A stretch of DNA of 64,000 nt from Paenibacillus dokdonensis (GTDB taxonomy: Bacteria > Bacillota > Bacilli > Paenibacillales > Paenibacillaceae), in NCBI RefSeq assembly GCF_004916975.1, contig NZ_STGQ01000001.1, forward strand, positions 124,001 to 188,000. The letters are read 5' to 3'. Shown here one piece after another: positions 17,213 through 26,548 of this stretch. The notes beneath the pieces are model-generated. The model was not told the DNA's origin, did not search any database, and saw only the letters and a program-made list of their open reading frames with translations. The translations under genes and the position numbers were made by a program. Numbering within the stretch: the stretch's first letter is position 1; each line of letters starts with the position of its first letter.

Positions 17213-17857
17213 ATGAACGGCGAAAATTCCACAATTCAGGAAATAAAAGCAGAGCTTCGTACTCGAATGGCTCAGGTTCGCAGCGGTATCTCGGCTGAGC
17301 AGCACCGGGACTTTTCTCGGATTGCATGCGGTCAGGCGGTCTCATGGCTGAAGAAGGAAAATATGCGCAGCATACTGATCTATGTCTCTTTCAGCAGTGA
17401 ACTGGATACGAAACCACTCATTGAAGAGGCATGGCAGACAGGCATTGAAGTGTATGTTCCCCGCTGTCGGCGGGAGGATTGCTCAATGACACTTCATTCG
17501 CTGAAGAACTGGGACGAGCTGAAATCAGGATCGTACGGCATTCTGGAGCCGGATCCGGAGCATTCCCCGGCTGTGCCGGAAGAATTTATCCCGGAGGCAG
17601 TTTTTGTGCCGGGAATCGCTTTTGACATGGCGGGAGGAAGATTGGGGTATGGGGGCGGCTACTACGACCGGTTGTATGAGCGCTTTTCGGCCCAAAGGGG
17701 GCATGGAAAGCTTCCGGTATGGGCCGGCATCGGTTTTGGTGTTCAGGTGGTAGAGCAGGTTCCCATGGAAAAGACAGATGCACGTCTTCAGGTTCTGATT
17801 ACGGAGCAAGTTGTGTATGAATTCAAGGAGGTTGAAGATGGAACTGACGCATTTTAA
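17213..17857 (+). CDS. 5-formyltetrahydrofolate cyclo-ligase
   Basis: A 214-residue protein of the MTHFS/YqgN family: [16 protein letters not shown] at the N-terminus, [10 protein letters not shown], and the nucleotide-binding [22 protein letters not shown]. It converts 5-formyl-THF to 5,10-methenyl-THF with ATP, recycling folate. It overlaps the start of moaC by 20 bases. The site AAGGGAAGG is unusually far (about 17 bases) from the ATG at 17213, so the start is only fairly sure. Confidence 0.9.
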   Translation: MNGENSTIQEIKAELRTRMAQVRSGISAEQHRDFSRIACGQAVSWLKKENMRSILIYVSFSSELDTKPLIEEAWQTGIEVYVPRCRREDCSMTLHSLKNWDELKSGSYGILEPDPEHSPAVPEEFIPEAVFVPGIAFDMAGGRLGYGGGYYDRLYERFSAQRGHGKLPVWAGIGFGVQVVEQVPMEKTDARLQVLITEQVVYEFKEVEDGTDAF

Positions 17858-18311
17858 TGAACAGGGCAGAGCCAAAATGGTGGATGTTTCAGACAAGGAG
17901 GTCACATCACGCACGGCCGTTGCGCAAACGATGGTGAAGATGGCCCCGGAAACACTCTCCCGAATTAAGGAAGGAAAAATAGGCAAAGGCGACGTGCTTG
18001 CCGTGGCTTCGGTGGCGGGGGTGATGGCTGCCAAAAAAACATCCGACTGGATTCCGATGTGCCATCCGCTTCCGCTGACGGGAATTAACATCCATTTTGC
18101 GGATAACGGACATGATGAGCTTTATATAGAAGGAACCGTGAAAACAACCGGCAAGACTGGCGTAGAGATGGAGGCTTTAACGGCCGTTTCCGCCGCAGCC
18201 TTGACCGTCTATGATATGTGCAAAGCGCTGCAAAAGGACATGATTATCGGACCGACCATGCTGAAGTCCAAGACTGGTGGAAAAAGCGGGGATTATCAGC
18301 GCGAGTCATAG
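17838..18311 (+). CDS. moaC: Cyclic pyranopterin monophosphate synthase MoaC
   Basis: A 157-residue Moa[27 protein letters not shown], then [12 protein letters not shown] and [30 protein letters not shown], with the C-terminal KSKTGGKSG. It forms cyclic pyranopterin monophosphate from the MoaA product in molybdenum cofactor synthesis. ATG 17838 lies behind AAGGAG at 17825-17830, inside the end of the folate gene. moaC occupies the same relative position in B. subtilis. Confidence 0.95.
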   Translation: MELTHFNEQGRAKMVDVSDKEVTSRTAVAQTMVKMAPETLSRIKEGKIGKGDVLAVASVAGVMAAKKTSDWIPMCHPLPLTGINIHFADNGHDELYIEGTVKTTGKTGVEMEALTAVSAAALTVYDMCKALQKDMIIGPTMLKSKTGGKSGDYQRES

Positions 18312-18353
18312 GAGTCTTTTGTTAAAAAGATGCGAAGGAGGAGGGGTGATCTC

Positions 18354-18839
18354 ATGGTGTGGAAAACAGCGATCTTAACGGCAAGCGATAAAGGATCAAG
18401 AGGTGAGCGTGAAGATACAAGCGCCCAGGTCATCCGGGAGCTGGTGGAGGAGGAACTCGGCGGGGAGATTGTGGAGTACCGGATTGTACCCGACGAACAG
18501 GATGATATTATCGCATCACTCATTGAACTCACGGATTATTTTCAAGCGGATCTGGTACTGACAACGGGAGGAACGGAGCTGGCGATACGGGATGTTACAC
18601 CGGAAGCGACAAGGCGGGTGATCGAACGTGAAGTGCCGGGTATGGCCGAAGCGATGAGGGCGACAGTCATGCAAAAGAACCGGGGGGCGATGCTGTTCAG
18701 AGGCATATGCGGCATTCGCGGCCGGACGCTGATCGTCAATTTGCCCGGAACACCCAAAGGAGTGCATGAGAACCTGGCTGCCATTATGGACCAGCTGCCG
18801 GAGGCGCTCTTGATGGTTACGGGACAGTTCCGCCAATAA
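18354..18839 (+). CDS. moaB: Molybdenum cofactor protein MoaB/MogA
   Basis: A 161-residue MoCF_BD-domain protein: AILTASDKGSRGEREDTS, then DLVLTTGGTELAIRDVTPEATRRVIEREVPGMAEAMR with the TTGGTG-type loop, RGICGIRGRTLIVNLPGTPKGVHENL. These adenylylate molybdopterin before molybdenum insertion. AAGGAGGAGG at 18335-18344 selects the ATG at 18354. Follows moaC by 42 bases, so very likely one transcript. Confidence 0.93.
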   Translation: MVWKTAILTASDKGSRGEREDTSAQVIRELVEEELGGEIVEYRIVPDEQDDIIASLIELTDYFQADLVLTTGGTELAIRDVTPEATRRVIEREVPGMAEAMRATVMQKNRGAMLFRGICGIRGRTLIVNLPGTPKGVHENLAAIMDQLPEALLMVTGQFRQ

Positions 18840-19050
18840 CCAGAAAATTCCGTTCTATTTCCAAAATTGTCACACTTATTTGATATTGTTGTGATTTGAG
18901 TTATGGTATGATGTCTTTGTGGCAAAACTTTGTCTAAACCGTGGTCGTAATGTCTTTTTAACTACAACTTTGATTCTCTTTCCTCAATAAATCGAAGAGC
19001 GGCATATCGCTTTAGTTTTAGCGAGTAAAGTACAGAGAGGAGAATTCGAT

Positions 19051-19323
19051 ATGCTGAGTAGTATTGGCGTACCGGGAATTATTTTGCTGGTGATTTTGGC
19101 GCTGCTGTTATTCGGACCGAACAAGCTCCCTGAGCTCGGACGTGCTGTTGGTCGTACCTTCCGTGAGTTCAAGGACGGAGCCCGTGATATTATTGGTGAA
19201 GATGATCAATCTTCCCGTACAAGCGAACCGGCAAGGCCGCTCGCTGCCGCTCCAAGTGAAGTGCAAGCCGCAGCTCCGGCTGCTGCACAGAGCACTGCTG
19301 ACAATAAACGTCTTCCAGAATAA
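19051..19323 (+). CDS. tatA: Twin-arginine translocase subunit TatA
   Basis: A 90-residue TatA: one N-terminal membrane helix (GVPGIILLVILALLLFG), the FGPNKLPELGRAVGRTFREFK hinge and amphipathic helix, then an Ala/Pro/Ser-rich acidic tail. It forms the pore-like part of the Tat pathway for folded proteins in the cytoplasmic membrane. AGAGAGGAG precedes the ATG. In B. subtilis the homologous place holds tatAy-tatCy after rex; no rex gene is present here. Confidence 0.93.
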   Translation: MLSSIGVPGIILLVILALLLFGPNKLPELGRAVGRTFREFKDGARDIIGEDDQSSRTSEPARPLAAAPSEVQAAAPAAAQSTADNKRLPE

Positions 19324-19348
19324 TTTGGTTTGAAAGAGAAGACTTTGG

Positions 19349-19381
19349 AATCCCTTCCGTGCGGGGAGGGATTTTGTTTTG
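19349..19381 (+). terminator. Hairpin between tatA and tatC
   Basis: AATCCCTTCC gtgc GGGGAGGGATT followed by TTTGTTTT. It resembles an intrinsic terminator inside the operon and may let more tatA than tatC be made. Confidence 0.65.
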
Positions 19382-19414
19382 TCCGCAGGGCAGAAGAGAT
19401 AGGATGGTGACAGC

Positions 19415-20188
19415 ATGTCTGATATACAGGAAGAAATGTCGATCGTTGATCATCTTGGAGAATTGCGTAAGCGCATTATCATTATTCTGGTCGTTCTTTT
19501 GCTGGGCCTGATCATCGGCCTGGTCTGCGCCAATCCCATTTATAAGTATCTGATCAGTGTGGACTCGGCCAAAGACTTCCAGCTTCATGCATTTGCGTTC
19601 TGGGACGGCATCGGCATATATATGAAAATTGCGATGGTTGTTGCGCTGGTATTAACCATCCCGTTTACGGCGTACCAGCTGTGGGCGTTTGTCAGCCCCG
19701 GACTCCGTGAAATCGAGCGTAAAGCGGCGCTCCACTATGTTCCGTATTTATTGATTTTATTTTTAATCGGCATTGCATTCGGTTACTACGTGGTATTTCC
19801 GATGGCACTCGGCTTTACGACAACGATCACTAAAAATATGGGGCTCACAGAAACCTACGGCATTTCTCAGTATTTCAACTTTATGTTTACACTGGTATTG
19901 CCGATTGCGCTGCTGTTTGAGCTTCCGCTTATCGTGATGTTCATGACCAAGCTCAGAATTCTAAATCCGCGCAGGCTGCGGAAGATGCGCAAGGTTTCCT
20001 ATTTTGCGTTGGTGTTCATCGCGGTAGTCATTACGCCGCCGGATTTTATCTCGGATTTTCTGGTAACCATCCCGCTGCTGCTATTGTATGAATTCAGTGT
20101 ATACTTGTCATCGGTAATATACCGGAAACAGCTCGCGGCCGATGAGGCTGCCGAAGAGAAATACAAGTTTCCTGCGAACATGGAATAA
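19415..20188 (+). CDS. tatC: Twin-arginine translocase subunit TatC
   Basis: A 257-residue TatC with six membrane segments. The N-terminal MSIVDHLGELRKRIIII is the conserved cytoplasmic start that binds RR signal peptides; later blocks include YQLWAFVSPGLREIERK and LPIALLFELPLIVMF, then RKVSYFALVFIAVVITPPDFISD. It is the signal-peptide receptor of the Tat system. GGATGG precedes the ATG. Confidence 0.95.
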   Translation: MSDIQEEMSIVDHLGELRKRIIIILVVLLLGLIIGLVCANPIYKYLISVDSAKDFQLHAFAFWDGIGIYMKIAMVVALVLTIPFTAYQLWAFVSPGLREIERKAALHYVPYLLILFLIGIAFGYYVVFPMALGFTTTITKNMGLTETYGISQYFNFMFTLVLPIALLFELPLIVMFMTKLRILNPRRLRKMRKVSYFALVFIAVVITPPDFISDFLVTIPLLLLYEFSVYLSSVIYRKQLAADEAAEEKYKFPANME

Positions 20189-20230
20189 CATCATTGAATC
20201 GCACAGGATGAGCTTCATCCTTGCAATGAA

Positions 20231-20268
20231 AAGAGCATTCTTCTCTACCCGGGGAAGACTGCTTTTTT
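20231..20268 (+). terminator. Terminator of tatC
   Basis: AGCATTCTTC and GGAAGACTGCT pair with one mismatch, followed by TTTTTT. Confidence 0.65.
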
Positions 20269-20442
20269 GTTGTTTCAGAGATTCATTCTTCTAAATTTTA
20301 TCCCGTTTCCCCGGCATATTTTAAAATCCGCTGGATAGAATGATGGAGTATGAGTAACGGGGCTTCTTCAAGTGGTGAAGGACAAGCTCTGGTTAATTGA
20401 GTGAAAATGTGTGAGTTTCTTTGAAAAATGCATCAAGAGGAC

Positions 20443-20471
20443 TTGAAATCTGTGCCCAAGTTGAGTATCAT
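20443..20471 (+). promoter_or_regulatory. Sigma-A promoter of groESL
   Basis: TTGAAA (20443-20448), 17-base spacer, TATCAT (20466-20471). The CIRCE element begins 12 bases downstream, covering the start of the transcript. Confidence 0.8.
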
Positions 20472-20482
20472 AAAAGTGGTTG

Positions 20483-20509
20483 TTAGCACTAGAGGCTGTC
20501 GAGTGCTAA
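20483..20509. promoter_or_regulatory. CIRCE element (HrcA operator)
   Basis: TTAGCACTA-N9-GAGTGCTAA, one mismatch from the consensus TTAGCACTC-N9-GAGTGCTAA. HrcA binds this in Firmicutes to repress groESL until heat shock. Confidence 0.95.
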
Positions 20510-20569
20510 TACATAACGACAACATCGCCGTTACTGGAATACAACATATTAACAAGGAGGCTATTTTTC

Positions 20570-22539
<1,970 letters not shown>

Positions 22540-22613
22540 TAAGGGCCACCAGCCCTTATGCATCAAGGGTTTTCCGTAAGGGAAACACCGTTTGACCACA
22601 TTTTCACATTATT

Positions 22614-22652
22614 AAAAAGGCCTCTCAGAATTTATTTCTGAGAGGCCTTTTT
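22614..22652 (+). terminator. Terminator of groESL
   Basis: A 17-base perfect inverted repeat built on AAAGGCCTCTCAGAA, ending in TTTTT. It is symmetric enough to serve the convergent MarR gene as well. Confidence 0.92.
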
Positions 22653-22759
22653 ACGTCCTTTTTCAATCCATATTGAATCCGGGAGCCTGCAGTTGCTTAC
22701 AAAGAATGTGGCTGTGCTTCTCATGATTACATTGGGAAGCACACGCTGTCCCGAAATTC

Positions 22760-23416
22760 TTATTCCTGCTCATGATCCTGTCCGGACCGCGGTCCACCGA
22801 AGCGTTCGTCACCCGGAGCTCGGTGTCGTCCCCAACCGAAGGAAGGAAATCCCGTCGTTCTTTGAAACCGGAATCCATGTGGCCCTTTGCCGTGCGGGCG
22901 ATGACGTCCATGTCCGCCCCAGAAATCCCCTGGATTATGCTCAGAAGAAGCTCCAGCCCCGATCTGCTCCGCCATCTGGCCGATTAAGCGATCCAAATAT
23001 TCGCTAAATTTGGCTTGCTCATCTTCATTCAAGCAATCGAAGAGCTTGTTCTCATCCTGCTGCCGCTGTTCGAGCTGGTCGGCAGCTTCCGCTCCGGTTT
23101 CCGTCAATTTCACGTTCATGACTCTGCGGTCCTGTTCCGACGGGGATCTTGTGATCAAGCCGTTGCGCTCCAGCTTAGTGAGGAGCTCGCCCAGAGACTG
23201 ATTTCGCATATTGAGCAAATACGTCAACTCCTTCTGCGTAATTTCCGGTTTTATTTTCAGAAGCGCGAGCACCCGTCCCTGTCCCCGGTGCGGATCTCCG
23301 AAATGCTCCTGATCCCCGCGGACATGAAACTGATATCTGCGCAGCAGCATAATAAACTGAAATAGCTGTTCCATTAGAGTTGCGTTGTTTTCATTACCAT
23401 TTTCGTTTTCGTTCAT
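22760..23416 (-). CDS. MarR family regulator with His/Gly-rich C-terminal tail
   Basis: A 218-residue protein. Residues about 15-140 are a MarR winged helix: RGQGRVLALLKIKPEITQKELTYLLNMRNQSLGELLTKLERNGLITRSPSEQDRRVMNVKLTETG. An N-terminal NEN repeat precedes it, and from about residue 160 a tail rich in Gly, His, Arg and Phe follows (GGHGRHRPHGKGPHGF), with about eight histidines, unusual for MarR. It may bind metal or just be disordered. The gene is divergent from an ABC exporter across a large operator, so it probably represses both until a substrate or drug binds. Confidence 0.88.
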   Translation of the reverse strand: MNENENGNENNATLMEQLFQFIMLLRRYQFHVRGDQEHFGDPHRGQGRVLALLKIKPEITQKELTYLLNMRNQSLGELLTKLERNGLITRSPSEQDRRVMNVKLTETGAEAADQLEQRQQDENKLFDCLNEDEQAKFSEYLDRLIGQMAEQIGAGASSEHNPGDFWGGHGRHRPHGKGPHGFRFQRTTGFPSFGWGRHRAPGDERFGGPRSGQDHEQE

Positions 23417-23438
23417 CGGTTCGTTCCTCCTTATTATT

Positions 23439-23491
23439 CAGGCACCTGATAATAAGGTACCTTGACATTATCATACAGGTACCTTATTATC
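23439..23491. promoter_or_regulatory. Operator and promoter between MarR gene and ABC exporter
   Basis: Two 15-base arms (GATAATAAGGTACCT at 23448-23462 and its exact complement at 23477-23491) are separated by 14 bases. Inside lie the 10-base palindrome AAGGTACCTT (23454-23463) and the near-palindrome CAGGTACCTT (23476-23485), centred 22 bases apart, and a third palindrome CAGGCACCTG at 23439-23448. The exporter promoter TTGACA (23462-23467)-N17-TATTAT (23485-23490) is embedded in them, so a bound MarR dimer pair would block it. Confidence 0.85.
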
Positions 23492-23536
23492 TAGTCAATA
23501 GGTGATTCAATCATTCATAATGATAGGGGGAATACG

Positions 23537-25378
23537 ATGTCCAAAATGTATGGGGGAGGCATGCCGGGTGCGGGCTTTGGCCGGATGAAATTCGATGACG
23601 CCCAGCAGAAGCCCAATATTTCGAAGGCCATGCTGCTGCGCATTTTCAAGTATTTCAAGCCGTATTGGAAACAGACCATGCTCGTGCTGTCGATATTGCT
23701 GGTTTCGTCATTATTGGGACTTTTGCCGCCGCTTTTGATCCAGCGGATCGTCGATCATGCGCTTCCGGACAAAAATATGAAGCTTCTAGTGGAGCTGGTG
23801 CTGATTTCACTGGGAACCACGGTCGTGTCAGGGCTGCTCGGCGTGCTGCAGAGCTATTTAAATTCATTTATCTCTCAGAGCATCGTGTACGATATGAAGA
23901 ATCAGATGTACAGCCATTTGCAGCGGATGCCGCTGCAGTTTTTCTCTGCCGTCAAGCAGGGGGAAGTCATAACCCGGATGACGAGCGATATTTCAGGCAT
24001 TCAAGGCGTCTTCAACAGCACGGTGATTAATTTTGCCAGCAATCTGTTCGTGCTTTCCACCACGGTCGCCACGCTTTTCATCATGAACTGGAAGCTTGCC
24101 ATCATGGGCATATTGATCGTGCCGCTATTTATTATACCGACAAGAAAAATGGGCAATGTGCGATGGAAGCTGGCCAAGCAGACGCAGGAAAAAATGTCTG
24201 AGCAGAACCATATCATTCAGGAAACGCTGAGCATCAGCGGTTATTTGTTGATGAAGCTGTTCACACGGGAAGGAAAGGAGTATGACAGCTTCAGAACCAT
24301 TAACCGGGAGTCGACACAGCTCCAGATCCGCGAATCCATGGCCGGCCGCTGGTTCATGATGATTTTGACTACGTTTACGAGCCTGGGACCGATGCTTATT
24401 TATCTCTACGGAGGTTATCTGTTTATCCAGGGGGAAATCACGGTCGGAGCGATTATCAGCTTCGTGGCGCTGCTGGGCCGGATTTACGGTCCTTTCGGCC
24501 AGATGACGAATCTGTATGTGGAGATTAAAAGATCGGTTGCATTGTTTGAACGTATTTTCGATTATTTTGATATGAAGCCCGGGATCATTGATCGCACGGA
24601 TGCCCGGGCAGCGGACTTGACCAAACAGGACATCATTTTCGAAGATGTATGCTTTGCGTATCAGAAGGATAAACAGGCGCTGCAGGACATTTCTTTCACT
24701 GCAGCCTCCGGCACGATGACAGCCCTCGTCGGCCCGAGCGGAGCCGGAAAAACGACCATCACGAACCTGATTCCGCGGCTTTACGAGATTGATTCCGGAA
24801 GCATCCGGATCGGCGGAACGGATATTCGCGATATGACACTGGAATCCCTGCGCTCACAGATTGGTCTCGTCACCCAGGACAGTTATCTGTTCAACGGGAC
24901 GATCCGGGAAAATTTGCTGTACGCCTGCAGCGAAGCAAGCGAGGAGGAGATGGTTGATGCCTGCAAAGCGGCATATATTCATGACTTCATCATGGAACTT
25001 CCGGATGGTTACGACACGGTCGTCGGGAACCGGGGGATCAAGCTGTCGGGAGGCGAGAAGCAGAGAATTTCCATTGCGAGAGTTCTCTTGAAGAACCCGT
25101 CCATTATTATTATGGATGAAGCCACCTCATCGCTGGACACGGCATCGGAATACTACATTCAAAAAGCGATGCATCTCCTTCTGCAGGACAAAACCAGCAT
25201 CGTGATCGCCCACCGCCTCTCCACGATCATGGCTGCCGATAAGATTCTCGTGGTGAAGGATGGGGCCATTATCGAAGAAGGAAATCATGAAGAACTTTTG
25301 CTGAACAACGGTGTGTATACCGATCTGCACAGCAAGCAGTTTGAACGATTCAGCACCGATATGCAGTCGTCTATATGA
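23537..25378 (+). CDS. ABC exporter, half-transporter with fused membrane and ATPase domains
   Basis: A 613-residue type IV ABC exporter (MsbA/YfiB-YfiC/BmrA class). Six membrane segments in residues about 40-340; ATPase domain from about 370 with Walker A GPSGAGKTT, signature LSGGEKQRISIARVL, Walker B IIIMDEATSSLD and the H-loop IVIAHRLSTI. The N-terminus (MYGGGMPGAGFGRM) is Gly/Met-rich, unusual for the family. It probably works as a homodimer exporting drugs or peptides. AGGGGG precedes the ATG. Controlled by the adjacent MarR operator. Confidence 0.92.
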   Translation: MSKMYGGGMPGAGFGRMKFDDAQQKPNISKAMLLRIFKYFKPYWKQTMLVLSILLVSSLLGLLPPLLIQRIVDHALPDKNMKLLVELVLISLGTTVVSGLLGVLQSYLNSFISQSIVYDMKNQMYSHLQRMPLQFFSAVKQGEVITRMTSDISGIQGVFNSTVINFASNLFVLSTTVATLFIMNWKLAIMGILIVPLFIIPTRKMGNVRWKLAKQTQEKMSEQNHIIQETLSISGYLLMKLFTREGKEYDSFRTINRESTQLQIRESMAGRWFMMILTTFTSLGPMLIYLYGGYLFIQGEITVGAIISFVALLGRIYGPFGQMTNLYVEIKRSVALFERIFDYFDMKPGIIDRTDARAADLTKQDIIFEDVCFAYQKDKQALQDISFTAASGTMTALVGPSGAGKTTITNLIPRLYEIDSGSIRIGGTDIRDMTLESLRSQIGLVTQDSYLFNGTIRENLLYACSEASEEEMVDACKAAYIHDFIMELPDGYDTVVGNRGIKLSGGEKQRISIARVLLKNPSIIIMDEATSSLDTASEYYIQKAMHLLLQDKTSIVIAHRLSTIMAADKILVVKDGAIIEEGNHEELLLNNGVYTDLHSKQFERFSTDMQSSI

Positions 25379-25450
25379 TATTGTCATGAAACGGGTGGAG
25401 GCAATTACGCGCTTTAAAGAGCAGGGCTGGCTCAAATGAATAAAAAACAG

Positions 25451-25497
25451 AAAAAACCGTTAAGTACAGCAATCCTTGTACTTGACGGTTTTTTTCT
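25451..25497 (+). terminator. Terminator of the ABC exporter gene
   Basis: AAAACCGTTAAGTACA and TGTACTTGACGGTTTT pair around a short loop, followed by T residues. Confidence 0.88.
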
Positions 25498-25633
25498 TTC
25501 CTGTTGAGGGAAAATGATAAAATAGCATCATTTCTGCGCTTATTTCTCAGATATCCTCACAATTTTACATTGCGAAAACAATTCGAGATTAATATATGAA
25601 AGAAAACGAAGATTTAAGGTGTGGTGAGCAGAG

Positions 25634-26548
25634 TTGATTACTGCGATTGTCGACGTCGGATCGAATACGATTCGTTTGACCGTATATCAATATGAAGGTC
25701 AGGAAACACAGGTATTATTTCATCGCAAGACCATGGCAGGACTGGTCCATTATATCCAAAAGAAGAGTATGAATGAAGCGGGCATCCGTATAGTCTGTCA
25801 GACCCTGAAAGATTATATGAAAATGCTGAAGCAGCTGCCTGTTACGCCTGACAGCATTCATGTGTTCGCGACTGCGGCGATCCGCAATATTGCGAATACC
25901 CGGCAAGTGGCCGATGCGATTCGTGAATGCGCCGGGATTGAGGTGGAAGTGATCTCCGGCGAAGAGGAAGCCAGACTCAGCTATGTGGGGGCGATGCAAA
26001 GCGTAGAGCTGGCGGAGGGTGTACTCGTCGACATTGGCGGTGGCAGCTCCGAGATTGCCATTTTTCAAAATAACGAGATTCGTTATAGCGATAGCCTGCC
26101 GATCGGGTGTTTGAATGCCTACGAGAAATATGTTCAGAAAATCATTCCGACGGAGAAAGAACGGGAAGCCATCGCAGAGCTGGTGCGCATGAAGCTGCAT
26201 GCCCTTTCTGTTCCGGATGATCTGGGCCCGCTGCCGATTTGCGGCGTTGGCGGCACGATTCGCGCTTCCTTCAAATTGAAAGGCGTTCTTGGCGACACGG
26301 ACAACGGAAATCTATTAACCGTCGAGGAATTGCAAGGAATGCTCGGGCATTTTAAAAATCATAAGAAAAAGCATATTGCTCCTATTCTGCTGAAGGCGCC
26401 GGATCGCATTCACACCCTGATTCCCGGCATGGTTTTGCTGAATGAGATCGCTGCGTTTTTCCAAAGTGAAGTGATACATATCAGCCGCTCAGGCGTTCGC
26501 GAAGGGTTCCTATATGATCGTTTAACCAAAGGAAGGGAAGAGACATGA
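25634..26548 (+). CDS. ppx: Exopolyphosphatase / Ppx-GppA phosphatase
   Basis: A 304-residue Ppx/GppA protein of the short form: AIVDVGSNTIRLTVY, FATAAIRNIAN, VISGEEEARLSYVGAMQS, VLVDIGGGSSEIAIF and GVGGTIRASFKL. It lacks the C-terminal HD-like domain of the long E. coli enzyme. It removes phosphate from polyphosphate, or from pppGpp in related proteins. Start TTG 25634. Overlaps ppk1 by 4 bases (ATGA), so synthesis and breakdown of polyphosphate are coupled. Confidence 0.9.
   Translation: MITAIVDVGSNTIRLTVYQYEGQETQVLFHRKTMAGLVHYIQKKSMNEAGIRIVCQTLKDYMKMLKQLPVTPDSIHVFATAAIRNIANTRQVADAIRECAGIEVEVISGEEEARLSYVGAMQSVELAEGVLVDIGGGSSEIAIFQNNEIRYSDSLPIGCLNAYEKYVQKIIPTEKEREAIAELVRMKLHALSVPDDLGPLPICGVGGTIRASFKLKGVLGDTDNGNLLTVEELQGMLGHFKNHKKKHIAPILLKAPDRIHTLIPGMVLLNEIAAFFQSEVIHISRSGVREGFLYDRLTKGREET

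Noticed and set aside
25377..25440. Short in-frame sequence after the exporter gene (VMKRVEAITRFKEQGWLK then stop)
   Set aside because: It looks like the last residues of some protein, but at about 20 codons it cannot be assigned; may be a gene remnant.
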